From UMGS1474 sp050946775 (GTDB taxonomy: Bacteria; Bacillota; Clostridia; Oscillospirales; Acutalibacteraceae), in assembly GCA_050946775.1 (NCBI GenBank), contig JBMNVL010000001.1, positions 1 to 64,000 on the forward strand: 64,000 bases of DNA, written 5' to 3'. The notes below the pieces were generated by a model. It was not told where the DNA came from and ran no database searches. It worked only from the letters and a program-made list of their open reading frames with translations. Positions 10,335 through 19,012 of the stretch are shown here, piece by piece (position 1 is the first letter of the stretch; each line of letters begins with the position of its first letter). A program made the translations under genes and the position numbers.

Positions 10335-10544
10335 GCGCCGCGGGCAAACGCTATCCCTACGGGTTGCCGTCGGCTGTCGCCATCGCGCCTGCCGATCCAG
10401 CCCCTTTACACAAGGGGGCCACACATCGCCCGAAGAATCGTTTATCGTCATCCCGCGGGCAGATGATATCCGTGTCTGCGGCACGCGGACGGCTATCTAA
10501 CGTCTAACGTCTAATATCTAACGTCTAAAAGGAGGTGACGGTCG
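10335..10544. repeat. Repeat-rich gap between subunits B and D
   Basis: Two repeated items occur. Bases 10420-10460 (GCCCGAAGAATCG, then ATCGTCATCCCGC) are the reverse complement of text near 49446-49480. Bases 10495-10530 hold four copies of CTAACGTCTAA-type units (TCTAACGTCTAACGTCTAAT). No gene is seen. The ribosome site AAAGGAGGTGA for subunit D follows immediately. An inserted repeat has evidently spread the operon here. Confidence 0.7.
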
Positions 10545-11162
10545 ATGGCCGATCAGGTGTTCGCCACCAAGGGCAACTTGATCCAGACCCGCAAATCGCT
10601 GCAGCTGGCGACGCTGGGGTTTGAACTGCTGGATCGCAAACGCAACGTGATCGTGCGGGAGATGATGGCGCTCATCGACCGCGCCGCCGTGCTGCAGACC
10701 AGAGTCGACACCGCTTACGCCGACGCCTATCTGGCGCTGCAGCGCGCCAACGTGATGCACGGCCTGTGCGCCGACGTGGCGGCCGCCGTGCCGGTGGAAA
10801 CCGGTCTGCGGCTGAGCGGGCGAAGCGTGATGGGGGTGGAGATCCCGCTTTTGGAGCTGCAGGAAACGCCGCCGTCGCTCAGCTACGGCTTTATGTTCAC
10901 CGGCCCAAGGGTGGACGAGGCGTACATCCGCTTTGACGAGGTCAAAAAACTGACGGTGGAGCTGGCCGAGGTGGAAAACAGCGTTTACCGGCTGGCCACG
11001 GCGGTCAACAAGACCCAAAAACGCGCCAACGCGCTGAAAAACATCATCATTCCCCGGCTGACGGCGACGGTGAAATTCATCTCCGATTCGCTGGAGGAAA
11101 AGGAACGGGAGGAATTCTCCCGTCTGAAGGTGATCAAGGAACAAAAGAAACGCCGCAGATAA
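10545..11162 (+). CDS. ntpD: V-type ATP synthase subunit D (rotor shaft)
   Basis: 205 residues forming two long helices: N-terminal TKGNLIQTRKSLQLATLGFE with LLDRKRNV, and C-terminal RRTQKR-like NKTQKRANALKNIIIPRLTA. These are the antiparallel rotor-shaft helices of subunit D, equivalent to gamma. It ends in a basic tail (EQKKRRR). The start has an unusually strong ribosome site, AAAGGAGGTGA. It is the last ATPase gene of the operon and is separated from subunit B by a repeat. Confidence 0.95.
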   Translation: MADQVFATKGNLIQTRKSLQLATLGFELLDRKRNVIVREMMALIDRAAVLQTRVDTAYADAYLALQRANVMHGLCADVAAAVPVETGLRLSGRSVMGVEIPLLELQETPPSLSYGFMFTGPRVDEAYIRFDEVKKLTVELAEVENSVYRLATAVNKTQKRANALKNIIIPRLTATVKFISDSLEEKEREEFSRLKVIKEQKKRRR

Positions 11163-11204
11163 ACCGTCCGGGCGAGGACACACTGGACTATGGGAGGCGA
11201 GACG

Positions 11205-12149
11205 ATGAACAACAACCGCAAAATCGTGCTGGTGGGTACCGGCATGGTGGGGATGAGCTTTGCCTACGCCGCGCTCAACCAACGGGTGGGCGACGAGCTG
11301 GTGCTCATCGACCTCGACCGCAAACGGGCCGAGGGCGAGGCGATGGATCTCAACCACGGTCTGGCCTTTTCGGGCGCGTCGATGAAGATCTCCGCCGGAG
11401 ACTACGCCGACTGCGCCAACGCCGACATCGTGGTGATCTGCGCCGGCGTGGGGCAAAAGCCGGGTGAAAGCCGGCTGGAGCTGCTTCAGCGCAATACCCA
11501 GGTGTTTCGCTCCATTGTGGAGCCGGTGGTGGCGTCGGGGTTTGCCGGGATCTTTTTGGTGGCCACCAACCCGGTGGACATCATGACCCGGGTCACCTAC
11601 GAGCTGTCGGGCTTCAACGCCAACCGGGTGCTGGGCACCGGCACCTCGCTGGATACCGCCCGGCTGCGATATCTGCTGGGCGAGTATTTCGGGGTGGATA
11701 CCCGCAATATGCACGCCTACGTGATGGGCGAGCACGGCGACAGCGAATTCGTTCCCTGGTCGCAGGCGATGCTGGCCACCCGGTCGGTGGTGGATCTGTG
11801 CCGCGACGAGGAACGCTATCGCCGGGAGGATCTGGAGACCATCAGCTGTGAGGTGCGCGAAGCGGCGCAAAAGATCATTCTGGCCAAAAAAGCGACCTAT
11901 TACGGGGTCGGGATGGCGATCACCCGCATCGTAAAGGCGATCCTTTACAACGAGAACAGCGTGCTGACGGTGTCGGCGCGTCTGCGGGGCGAATACGGGC
12001 AAAAGGACGTTTTCGTCGGCGTGCCCTGCATCGTCAACCGGATGGGGGTCGACCGGATCCTCGAGGTGGGGCTGACCGACGAGGAGCTGGAAAAAATGGC
12101 GCATTCCTGCGCCGTTTTGCAGGAAAACTTCGACGGGCTGAAGCTGTAA
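11205..12149 (+). CDS. ldh: L-lactate dehydrogenase
   Basis: 314 residues. The N-terminal Rossmann motif is VLVGTGMVGMSFAYAAL, the mobile-loop region follows GVGQKPGESRLELLQRN, ATNPVDIMT is present, and the active-site histidine lies in VMGEHGDSEFVPWSQA, diagnostic of LDH. It reduces pyruvate to L-lactate with NADH. ATG 11205 is chosen because GGGAGG precedes it at 11191; an ATG at 11190 would bury that site. It lies 42 bp after the ATPase operon and ends at a strong terminator, so it may be co-transcribed. Confidence 0.95.
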   Translation: MNNNRKIVLVGTGMVGMSFAYAALNQRVGDELVLIDLDRKRAEGEAMDLNHGLAFSGASMKISAGDYADCANADIVVICAGVGQKPGESRLELLQRNTQVFRSIVEPVVASGFAGIFLVATNPVDIMTRVTYELSGFNANRVLGTGTSLDTARLRYLLGEYFGVDTRNMHAYVMGEHGDSEFVPWSQAMLATRSVVDLCRDEERYRREDLETISCEVREAAQKIILAKKATYYGVGMAITRIVKAILYNENSVLTVSARLRGEYGQKDVFVGVPCIVNRMGVDRILEVGLTDEELEKMAHSCAVLQENFDGLKL

Positions 12150-12152
12150 GTC

Positions 12153-12187
12153 AAAAGGCAACCGCGCCGGCGGTTGCCTTTTTTTAA
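12153..12187 (+). terminator. Terminator after ldh
   Basis: AAAGGCAACCGC and GCGGTTGCCTTTTTTT form a strong stem with a T-run. It closes the ATPase-ldh transcript and overlaps the stop end of the converging 81-residue gene. Confidence 0.9.
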
Positions 12188-12429
12188 CCGAAATCGTGGC
12201 GGACACCGCCGTTGCTGCCAATGGATTCCAGCACACAAACGATCTCTTCGATCTGTTCAAAGCATTCGGCATCCTCCGGATTTTCATCCTCCAAAATGGC
12301 TTTGATCCGCTCCAACGCGCGGTAACAAACGCCTTCGACCCGTCCGGTGAGCGCCATTTCATCCCGCAGCCATTCCGGCAGATTTTCCTGCCGCAGCAGT
12401 TGAGCGGTTATGTCGTCAAATAGAGACAT
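12184..12429 (-). CDS. Hypothetical 81-residue acidic protein
   Basis: Unrecognised. MSLFDDITAQLLRQENLPEW opens a predicted all-helical, acidic protein (ERIKAILEDENPEDAECFEQ); it contains three cysteines and no membrane segment. The start at 12429 is supported by GAGGTGATG upstream. It is divergent from the HTH gene at 12519 and shares with it a 60-bp control region bearing two operator-like palindromes, which suggests the two are functionally linked, for instance regulator and effector. It resembles no toxin or antitoxin that I can name. Confidence 0.65.
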   Translation of the reverse strand: MSLFDDITAQLLRQENLPEWLRDEMALTGRVEGVCYRALERIKAILEDENPEDAECFEQIEEIVCVLESIGSNGGVRHDFG

Positions 12430-12452
12430 ACTGCATCACCTCACATACAGTA

Positions 12453-12494
12453 TACACAGTTTCTGTGTAAAAGCGATACACAAGTATTGTGTAT
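12453..12494. promoter_or_regulatory. Paired operator-like palindromes between divergent genes
   Basis: Two dyads share TACACA/TGTGTA arms: TACACAG-TTT-CTGTGTA (12453-12469) and ATACACAA-GTA-TTGTGTAT (12476-12494). The second is perfect and touches a -10-like TATACT. The spacing between centres is about 24 bp, roughly two helical turns, as expected for cooperative repressor dimers. The likely ligand is the adjacent HTH protein. Confidence 0.8.
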
Positions 12495-12518
12495 ACTATA
12501 CTGGTGGCGGTGATGTTT

Positions 12519-12749
12519 ATGCAGCTGCGCATACGGGATTTGCGGGAAGACCGCGATTTGACCCAAGCGGATATGGCGGCGTTTTTGGGGTGCCGGCAAC
12601 AAACCTATTCCCGCTATGAAAACGAACAGGCACAGCCCTCGTTGGAAACGCTGGCGCGCCTGGCGGCGTATTTCGGCACCAGCGTCGACTATCTGCTGGG
12701 GATCACCGATGAGCCGCGCCCCTATCCTCCCGCGAAAAGACGCAGATAA
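12519..12749 (+). CDS. XRE-family HTH regulator
   Basis: A 76-residue single-domain Cro/CI-type protein. LTQADMAAFLGCRQQTYSRY is the helix-turn-helix and SLETLARLAAYFGTSVDYLL the typical downstream helices. It has no ligand domain. ATG 12519 fits the GGTGGCGGTG ribosome site; ATG 12513 is also possible. The gene probably autoregulates through the palindromes immediately upstream and controls the divergent 81-residue gene. Confidence 0.88.
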   Translation: MQLRIRDLREDRDLTQADMAAFLGCRQQTYSRYENEQAQPSLETLARLAAYFGTSVDYLLGITDEPRPYPPAKRRR

Positions 12750-12754
12750 ACCCA

Positions 12755-12788
12755 TCCCGCCGGTGTGAAAACACCGGCGGGATTTTTG
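12755..12788 (+). terminator. Terminator after the HTH gene
   Basis: CCCGCCGGTGT and ACACCGGCGGG enclose GAAA and are followed by ATTTTT. Clear intrinsic terminator. Confidence 0.88.
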
Positions 12789-12814
12789 CTTTTTACGCCC
12801 ATTGGCGGCGTGCC

Positions 12815-12897
12815 GTAGGGACGGATATTATCCGCCCGCCGACTATTGAACAAACCGGTGGCGGCACCGTAGGGGAGGGGTTTCCCCTCCCGCCAAA
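12815..12897. repeat. Dispersed intergenic repeat
   Basis: CGTAGGGACGGATATTATCC with GCCCGCC, then CGTAGGGGAGGGGTTTCCCC. Closely related strings recur near 49390-49450 and 49688-49718. The G/C palindromes (GGGGAGGGGTTTCCCCTCCC) suggest a small hairpin-forming repeat. No coding potential is evident. Confidence 0.6.
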
Positions 12898-12917
12898 CCG
12901 CACAAACCCGTGGCAGG

Positions 12918-14270
12918 TCATTGTTCCAGCCAGTCGGCCAGCTTCAGCGGGCCAAAGGCGGGGAGAGGCCGGCCGGCGGCGTCGGTGATATTGGCGTAAC
13001 GGCCGTTGCCGAAATAATAGGACAGATACATCTCGCCCAGCTGATCCCGGGGAACCTCGTGATAGATCAGCGCCCGGCCGCCCATCAGTTCGATCCGGAA
13101 GATGCTCATGGTGTCGATCTGATCGGGCACGCGGGACAGGGCAAAGCCCGCCGGTACGCCGGGGGATCGCAGATCGCCGTGGACGTGATCGAAGGTGACC
13201 GCCAGCGTTTCCCCGAAGGTGTCGGGATCGTCGATCGCCCGGATGGAGGCCAGCGCCGGCGCCGGCAGGGACCGCAGTCCCCGCGGGTCAAAGCAGAGCC
13301 GGTACATACTTTCGGCGGCGTTTTCGCCCAGCCGCTCGTGGTACCCGGCCTGCAGATGGATGCCGTCGGCGTAATCGGCGTCGGTCACCGCCACCGTATC
13401 CAGCCGGTCGATTTTTTCACTCAGCCGCCGCTGATGCTCCCGAATGGCGCTCCAGACCGCGTCTTCGGTCAGCGGCGTGTTGGTAAAGCGCCCGATCTGC
13501 ACCTGCACGAAGGGCAATGCCGGGTCGCCGCAATCCCGCCGGAAGGCGTCCACCAGGGCGATCATCCGCTCGGTGAAACGGGCGGCGGCGTCGGGGTTGG
13601 CGTCGGAACAGCCCTGATACCAGAAGATCCCGGCCACGTGGCTGCCGCTCAGCCGAAACCGCTCGATGGTCATGGCGTAGAGCTTATCCGGCGCCTCGGG
13701 ATCCCAGTCGCCCATGTTGGAGCCGCCCAGCGCACAGGGGATCACCCCTTGCGGCACGCCGGTGCGCCGGTACATCGCCCGGGCAAAATAGTAGCCCGGG
13801 CCGACGCCCCGCTCCTGTACCCCGCCGTGACCGGCAAAGTGGCGGGTCATAAAGGGATGGGGGTTGAGCCAGCCACGGTGCATCCGGGGCTCGGCCGGTT
13901 CCCAATGGGCGTTGTCAAAGGAAAACTGCCGCCAAAAGGGAAAAACCCGTACCCCGGCGGCGATATCCCGGTAATAGCCGACCCCTTCCATATTGGACTG
14001 GCCGCCCAACAGCCAGACGTCCCCGACGTAGAGGTTATCGACGGTGACGGCGCCCTGATCGTCGGTCAGGGTGACGGTGTAAGGGCCGCCGATGGGGATG
14101 CCGGTCAACCAGAATACCCGGTGACCGTCCTCTACGCCGTCCTCCTCGATCCGGGCGTGAAAGCCCTCGACGGCGACGTCGCCGTCGGCGTCGGCCACAA
14201 ACCGGCCGCGGCACAGTTCGCCGGTTCGGCCGATCACCATTCCCGGCAGCAATCCGTATACGATGTTCAT
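12918..14270 (-). CDS. Sialate O-acetylesterase-like carbohydrate esterase
   Basis: 450 residues without a signal peptide. GDVWLLGGQSNMEGVGYY carries the GQSNM block with the catalytic serine, and GIFWYQGCSDAN plus the late IHLQAGYHERLGE (Asp/His block position) complete an SGNH-type site of the DUF303/CE6 esterases, which remove O-acetyl groups from sialic acids or xylan. The C-terminal region is beta-rich. Lack of a leader indicates cytoplasmic action on imported sugar. Its ATG overlaps the psd stop by four bases, so it is the last gene of the pssA-psd unit although not related in function. Confidence 0.82.
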   Translation of the reverse strand: MNIVYGLLPGMVIGRTGELCRGRFVADADGDVAVEGFHARIEEDGVEDGHRVFWLTGIPIGGPYTVTLTDDQGAVTVDNLYVGDVWLLGGQSNMEGVGYYRDIAAGVRVFPFWRQFSFDNAHWEPAEPRMHRGWLNPHPFMTRHFAGHGGVQERGVGPGYYFARAMYRRTGVPQGVIPCALGGSNMGDWDPEAPDKLYAMTIERFRLSGSHVAGIFWYQGCSDANPDAAARFTERMIALVDAFRRDCGDPALPFVQVQIGRFTNTPLTEDAVWSAIREHQRRLSEKIDRLDTVAVTDADYADGIHLQAGYHERLGENAAESMYRLCFDPRGLRSLPAPALASIRAIDDPDTFGETLAVTFDHVHGDLRSPGVPAGFALSRVPDQIDTMSIFRIELMGGRALIYHEVPRDQLGEMYLSYYFGNGRYANITDAAGRPLPAFGPLKLADWLEQ

Positions 14271-15112
14271 GTTCGATCCTCCCGTATTCCGATCTTTTCA
14301 CCCATTTTCACGACGGTTTCCAGCCCGTCGCGGGTGTTTTGCAGCAATTCCTCGTCGATGCGGGCGACGCCCTTTTTCAGCAGCAGCACCACGGTAGAGC
14401 CGCCGTATTCAAAGCGGCCTTTTTCCTCGCCCCGCTTGAAGGCGTCCACCGGGCGGTTGACGATCCGCCCCACCAGCAAAGCGCCGACCTCCACCTGCGC
14501 CGCGTCGGCGAAATGGGCGGTGCGCAGCACCGTGACGGCGCGGCAATTGCGTTTGTAGATATTGGCGTGGGACAGGGCGATGGGCTGCACCGTGTGGAGT
14601 ACCCCGGGGATGAACCGGGTTTTGCCGGCGGCGCCGTCGTCGAAAAAGGCGTAGCGGTGGTAATCGTCCACCGTCAGCCGGAAGATCAGGCACCAACCGC
14701 CCCCAAAAGCGTCCGCCAGCGCCGGATCGTCCAGCAGCTCGGCGGCGGTGTAGGGACTGCCCTTGATGGTAAACGCCGCACCGTCGTTCAGCGGATAGAC
14801 CGACAGCTTGCTGTCGCAGGGCGCGCACAAATGGGTCGGATCGGGATCAAAGGGACGGCGCCCGGGGCGGATGCGGCGGGTAAAAAAGGCGTTGAAGCAC
14901 CGCCAGTCCTCGACGACATACTCCCCGAGATCCACCCCGTTTTGGCGGATAAAGCGGCCGATCAGCGGCCGGGAGAGGCGGCTGTCGAGAAACCGTCCCG
15001 CCAAACGCGACACCGCCGGGCGCACCATCCCCTTGAGGAGACAGCGCCCGACGGCGGTTTTATACAGAAAACGAAGGGCACCCGTTTCGGTCGCCCGTAC
15101 GGTGGGACGCAT
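14267..15112 (-). CDS. psd: Phosphatidylserine decarboxylase
   Basis: 281 residues of the pyruvoyl-dependent family that makes phosphatidylethanolamine from phosphatidylserine. Visible blocks are LTVDDYHRYAFFDDG, GVLHTVQPIALSHANIYKRN and VEVGALLVGRI. The self-cleavage motif is FEYGGSTVVLLL near residue 242; cleavage should occur before the serine to form the pyruvoyl group. Its substrate enzyme PssA is encoded immediately upstream, and the start is two bases from the pssA stop. The membrane-associated product likely acts at the inner leaflet. Confidence 0.95.
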   Translation of the reverse strand: MRPTVRATETGALRFLYKTAVGRCLLKGMVRPAVSRLAGRFLDSRLSRPLIGRFIRQNGVDLGEYVVEDWRCFNAFFTRRIRPGRRPFDPDPTHLCAPCDSKLSVYPLNDGAAFTIKGSPYTAAELLDDPALADAFGGGWCLIFRLTVDDYHRYAFFDDGAAGKTRFIPGVLHTVQPIALSHANIYKRNCRAVTVLRTAHFADAAQVEVGALLVGRIVNRPVDAFKRGEEKGRFEYGGSTVVLLLKKGVARIDEELLQNTRDGLETVVKMGEKIGIREDRT

Positions 15113-15113
15113 C

Positions 15114-15740
15114 TTACATCCCCCAGATCAGCAGTGCCACGAATTCCAGCAGACCGATCGAGAGCATGATCAGGATCTCTTTGGCGCCGGGCTTGGGCAC
15201 GTGCAGCCATTTGCAGACGAAGGCGGCGGCGATCACCAGCAAGGCGCCGCCGTATACGAAGGGAAACGCCACCGCCGGCATCAGCCGGTGGAGCAGATAG
15301 ACGAAGGGCAATATCAGCGATACCATCGTCACCGGCAGACCGAGATAGCCCACCGTGCGGTTGTTCTGGTCGGTCACCCGCTCTTCGGCGCCGATGTTGA
15401 AAAAGGCCAGCCGGATCATCGCCGCCAGGACGTAGAGGATGAAAACGGGGAAGAAGTACCACGCTCTGAGCCCGGCGGCGTAGCCGATGGTGGTGGGAAG
15501 CACGCCGAAGCAGACCAGATCGCACAGGGAATCCAGCTGGATGCCGAACCGCTTTTCCTCCACCGTGCTTTTGGTGCGGGTACGGGCGATCCGCCCGTCG
15601 AAGGTATCGCACAGTCCGCAGATCACCAAGCAGATGATCCCGCCCAGCGGATGTCCGGCGCAGGTCAGACCGATCCCCAGCACGCCGGTGGCGAGGCTGG
15701 CGAAGGTCAGCCAGACGGTGTAGTTATAAAATCCCAGCAT
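15114..15740 (-). CDS. pssA: CDP-diacylglycerol-serine O-phosphatidyltransferase
   Basis: 208 residues with about six membrane helices. The CDP-alcohol phosphatidyltransferase signature is present: CDTFDGRIARTRTKSTVEEK and then FGIQLDSLCD, supplying the metal-binding DG..AR and G...D...D residues. It condenses CDP-diacylglycerol with serine to phosphatidylserine. ATG 15740 follows GGAGGAACGGACAAA. A much longer open frame extends upstream but only overlaps the next gene in another frame. Confidence 0.94.
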   Translation of the reverse strand: MLGFYNYTVWLTFASLATGVLGIGLTCAGHPLGGIICLVICGLCDTFDGRIARTRTKSTVEEKRFGIQLDSLCDLVCFGVLPTTIGYAAGLRAWYFFPVFILYVLAAMIRLAFFNIGAEERVTDQNNRTVGYLGLPVTMVSLILPFVYLLHRLMPAVAFPFVYGGALLVIAAAFVCKWLHVPKPGAKEILIMLSIGLLEFVALLIWGM

Positions 15741-15769
15741 TTTGTCCGTTCCTCCTCGATTGCGCGGGT

Positions 15770-16816
15770 CTACGCCCGCGGCTGACCGTGCAGGGTGCGT
15801 CCCGACAGCATCTGCCGGGTGATCAGGAATACCACGCTGCACAGCAGCAAACAGCCGTAATAATTGAGTCCGCGGGTCAACAGCAGCGCCGGCTCCAGCA
15901 GATGGGGCGGGTAGACGGTGCCGTAAAGAGCCAAAAACATGGTCTCGGCGGCGCCGACCGCGCCGGGCAGGGGCAGCGAATCCACCGCGATGGAGATCAC
16001 CACCTGCACCGCGATCAGATAAGGCAGGCTGAGCGCCCCGCCACCCAAGCTGAGATAGACCCAGTAGGAAACCGAGAACATCGCCAGCCGCTGCGCCAGC
16101 GTCCACAAAAAGGTACGCAGGGTGACCGACGGGTTTTGCCGGATGAAGCGGGCGCCGTCGTGGTACTCCTTCAAGTGCCGTTCCAGTGATTCCAGCGCCG
16201 CTTTCGGGCGCTTGATCAGCCGCAGCTTTCCGCCCCAGCGGATCAGCCGCCGTCCCAACCGGGGCATCAGGGTGCGGGAAAACATCGCCAGCAAAAACAG
16301 CGCCATCACCACGACGTTGATGACCACGCCCAGCGCGAACAGCACCTTGAAATACCATTTGCCGTCGAAGATCAGCCCGGGAAAGACGCACACCGCGACC
16401 AGTCCCAGCGCCATCAGCACCGCCTTGTACACCACCGTGTACAGCAGCAGCACCAGCCCGCTGCGCGCCACCGGAACGCCCCGCTTGGCCATGTAATACG
16501 CCACGGCGGGCTGGCCGCCGGTGGCCGACGGGGTGATGGCGGCGAAATAAAAGTCGATGCAGGCGTAGGAAAAGCCGTGGTACAGCGGGACGCGGTTGCC
16601 CAGCGGCTTCAGGATGACCTGATAGCAGCGCCCTTCGCCCCACAGAAAGGCCAGCACCATCGCCAGCCCCACCAGCAGATATTTCTTGTCGGCCCGCAGC
16701 ATGACCGCCCACATGGCCCCGGGATCCAGCCGCCGCAGCAGCAGATAAAATGTCAACACGATCAGCGCGGCCAGCACCAACAGGTTGCGGACCTGCGATC
16801 TTGAATTTTTGAACAT
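15770..16816 (-). CDS. Lysylphosphatidylglycerol synthase-type membrane protein (UPF0104)
   Basis: 348 residues with about eight hydrophobic segments, matching the flippase-like membrane half of MprF without the aminoacyl-transferase half. Conserved features are GEGRCYQVILKPLGNRVPLY, FYFAAITPSATGGQPAVAYY and PLPGAVGAAETMFLALYG, all usual in this family. It probably moves a polar lipid across the membrane; the location upstream of pssA-psd supports a lipid role. ATG 16816 has AAGAGGGC upstream; a GTG six bases earlier is less well spaced. Confidence 0.88.
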   Translation of the reverse strand: MFKNSRSQVRNLLVLAALIVLTFYLLLRRLDPGAMWAVMLRADKKYLLVGLAMVLAFLWGEGRCYQVILKPLGNRVPLYHGFSYACIDFYFAAITPSATGGQPAVAYYMAKRGVPVARSGLVLLLYTVVYKAVLMALGLVAVCVFPGLIFDGKWYFKVLFALGVVINVVVMALFLLAMFSRTLMPRLGRRLIRWGGKLRLIKRPKAALESLERHLKEYHDGARFIRQNPSVTLRTFLWTLAQRLAMFSVSYWVYLSLGGGALSLPYLIAVQVVISIAVDSLPLPGAVGAAETMFLALYGTVYPPHLLEPALLLTRGLNYYGCLLLCSVVFLITRQMLSGRTLHGQPRA

Positions 16817-16860
16817 ACACACAGCCCTCTTTATAAGGGTAACCAGATAACGCTATCGCT

Positions 16861-16889
16861 ATTATACACGATTGCGGCGCAAATGTCCA
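16861..16889 (-). promoter_or_regulatory. Promoter of the lipid gene cluster
   Basis: On the minus strand TGGACA (16884-16889) and TATAAT (16861-16866) are 17 bp apart, about 45 bp before the ATG at 16816. It should drive the UPF0104 protein, pssA, psd and the esterase. Confidence 0.75.
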
Positions 16890-16921
16890 GCCGAAAAGAA
16901 AAATGTCACGAAAACGCAAGG

Positions 16922-16955
16922 AAAACGCCCGTGTCAAAGAAAACGCGGGCGTTTT
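16922..16955 (-). terminator. Terminator of the exporter gene
   Basis: AAAACGCCCG and CGGGCGTTTT surround a 14-base loop just downstream of the minus-strand gene at 16959. The arms supply T-runs on both strands, so it can act in either direction. Confidence 0.8.
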
Positions 16956-16958
16956 GCG

Positions 16959-17462
16959 TTAAAACAGGGTGATCAGCCAGGGGATCAGATAGGTGGCCGT
17001 ACACATGATGGCGGTGGCGAGCAGCAGTCCCACCAGAATGGCGGGAAAGGCTTTTTTGAAGGGGATCCCGAGCAGCGAGGCGATCAGCGCGCCGGTCCAG
17101 CCGCCGGTGCCCGGCAGGGGAATGCCGACGAACAGCACCAGTCCCCAGAACTCGTACTTCTGGATCTTGTCGCTTTTGCCCAGCGATTTTTTCTCCAGCT
17201 TTTCCACCAGCGGACGGAACAGCCGGGTGCGCTTGAGCCAATCGAAAAGAGGGGTGATGAACCACAGAATAAAGGGGATGGGCAGAATGTTGCCCAGAAG
17301 ACAGATGGCGATGGCCGGCGCCACGTCCAGTCCCAGCAGCGCCGCGGCGATCAAGCCGCCGCGCAGCTCCAGTATCGGGATCATCGAGATGATCAACGGG
17401 ATCAGCCAGGGCGGTATCCCGCTGAGCGCCTCGGTGAACCATTGCGCTAACGATTCCGTCAT
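16959..17462 (-). CDS. Putative small multidrug export protein family
   Basis: 167 residues and four or five membrane helices. The family blocks are ISMIPILELRGGLIAAALLG and VGIPLPGTGGWTGALIASLL, characteristic of the Sm_multidrug_ex family (PF06695), distantly DedA-like. The substrate is unknown and the export role is only inferred from the family name. The start at 17462 abuts the glyQS stop at 17466, so the two are likely one transcript. Confidence 0.85.
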   Translation of the reverse strand: MTESLAQWFTEALSGIPPWLIPLIISMIPILELRGGLIAAALLGLDVAPAIAICLLGNILPIPFILWFITPLFDWLKRTRLFRPLVEKLEKKSLGKSDKIQKYEFWGLVLFVGIPLPGTGGWTGALIASLLGIPFKKAFPAILVGLLLATAIMCTATYLIPWLITLF

Positions 17463-17465
17463 GGC

Positions 17466-18845
17466 TTAAAAGCGGAGCTTGTCCGCCAGATAGGCCGACA
17501 GGCCGTCGATGGCCACCCGCTCCTGCGCCATGGTGTCGCGGTCGCGCACGGTGACGCAGCCGTCGGCGGCCGATTCGAAATCGTAGGTGACGCAGTAGGG
17601 GGTGCCGATCTCATCCTCCCGGCGATACCGCTTGCCGATCGAGCCGGTCTCGTCGTAGTCCACCATGAAGTCTTTGGAAAGCATTTCGTGGATTTTCAGC
17701 GCTTCCTCGCCCAGCTTCTTGGACAGGGGCAGCACCGCCGCCTTGAAGGGCGCCAGCGCCGGATGCAGCCGCAGCACCACCCGGACGTCGTTTTTCTCGG
17801 CGTCGACGAGCTCCTCGTCGTAGGCGTCACACAGGAAGGCCAGCACCACCCGGTCGGCGCCCAGCGACGGCTCGATGACGTAGGGGATGTAATGCTCGTT
17901 CGATTCCTGATCGAAATACTCCAGCTTCTGCCCGGAATGGTTGGAATGCTGGGTCAGATCGTAGTCGGTGCGGTCGGCGATGCCCCACAGCTCGCCCCAT
18001 CCGAAGGGGAAGAGGAACTCGAAGTCGGTGGTGGCGTTGGAGTAGTGGGACAGCTCCTTTTGCTCGTGATCCCGCAGCTTGAGGTTTTCCGCCTTCATGC
18101 CCAGCCCCAGCAGCCAGTTTTTGCAGAACTCCTTCCAGTAGCCGAACCACTCGAGATCGGTGCCGGGCTTGCAGAAGAATTCCAGCTCCATCTGCTCGAA
18201 TTCCCGGGTGCGGAAGGTGAAGTTGCCGGGGGTGATCTCGTTGCGGAAGCTCTTGCCGATCTGCGCCACGCCGAAGGGGATCTTTTTGCGGGAGGAGCGC
18301 TGGATGTTGCCGAAGTTGACGAAGATGCCCTGCGCCGTTTCGGGGCGCAGATAGATCTCGTTTTTGGCGTCCTCGGTGACCCCCTGGAAGGTCTTGAACA
18401 TCAGATTGAAGGTGCGGATATCGGTGAAATTGTGTTCGCCGCATTCGGGGCAGCGGATGTCGTGCTCGTCGATGTAGGCCTTCATCTCGTCGAAGCTCCA
18501 GCCGCCGGGATTGACGCCGGTGTCCTCGATCAGCTTGTCGGCGCGATGGCGGGTCTTGCAGCTTTTGCAGTCCATCAGCGGGTCGGAAAAATTGCCCACG
18601 TGACCCGACGCCACCCACACCTGCGGGTTCATCAAAATGGCGCTGTCCAGCCCGACGTTGAGGGGATTTTCCTGGACGAATTTCTTCCACCAGGCGCGCT
18701 TGACGTTGTTTTTCAGCTCCACGCCCAGAGGGCCGTAATCCCAGGTGTTGGCCAGTCCGCCGTATATATCCGAACCGGGGTAGACGAAACCCCGCCCTTT
18801 GCAAAGGGAGACGATCTTGTCCATGGTTTTGTCCGCGTTGTTCAT
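17466..18845 (-). CDS. glyS: Glycyl-tRNA synthetase, dimeric class II
   Basis: 459 residues, the single-chain GlyRS of most Gram-positives. Evidence includes [20 protein letters not shown] at the N-terminus, the zinc-site cysteines (CKSC and CPEC), class II motif 2 [20 protein letters not shown] and motif 3 at [10 protein letters not shown], plus a C-terminal anticodon-binding domain. ATG 18845 is set by AAGGAGGAAACGCC. A TTGACA-17-TACACT promoter lies upstream, divergent from the secreted enzyme gene. Confidence 0.97.
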   Translation of the reverse strand: MNNADKTMDKIVSLCKGRGFVYPGSDIYGGLANTWDYGPLGVELKNNVKRAWWKKFVQENPLNVGLDSAILMNPQVWVASGHVGNFSDPLMDCKSCKTRHRADKLIEDTGVNPGGWSFDEMKAYIDEHDIRCPECGEHNFTDIRTFNLMFKTFQGVTEDAKNEIYLRPETAQGIFVNFGNIQRSSRKKIPFGVAQIGKSFRNEITPGNFTFRTREFEQMELEFFCKPGTDLEWFGYWKEFCKNWLLGLGMKAENLKLRDHEQKELSHYSNATTDFEFLFPFGWGELWGIADRTDYDLTQHSNHSGQKLEYFDQESNEHYIPYVIEPSLGADRVVLAFLCDAYDEELVDAEKNDVRVVLRLHPALAPFKAAVLPLSKKLGEEALKIHEMLSKDFMVDYDETGSIGKRYRREDEIGTPYCVTYDFESAADGCVTVRDRDTMAQERVAIDGLSAYLADKLRF

Positions 18846-18884
18846 TGGCGTTTCCTCCTTGGTCATAAAAACGTTCGTTGTTTT

Positions 18885-18913
18885 AGTGTAATCCAAAACG
18901 CAAATCTTGTCAA
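18885..18913 (-). promoter_or_regulatory. Promoter of glyS
   Basis: Minus strand TTGACA (18908-18913), 17-bp spacer, TACACT (18885-18890), 40 bp before the glyS ATG. Confidence 0.85.
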
Positions 18914-18922
18914 CCTTTCCAA

Positions 18923-18951
18923 TTGTTTTTGGCAGGAAAATGTGGTAAAAT
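18923..18951 (+). promoter_or_regulatory. Promoter of the SGNH-dockerin-GH43 gene
   Basis: TTGTTT (18923-18928), 17-bp spacer, TAAAAT (18946-18951), 62 bp before ATG 19013. It is back to back with the glyS promoter, and the two -35 elements are 9 bp apart. Confidence 0.65.
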
Positions 18952-19012
18952 TAAAGGTAGGCGAAAGGGAACATACCGACGCAAAGCCAAAAAAGAAAGA
19001 AGAGGGATTACG

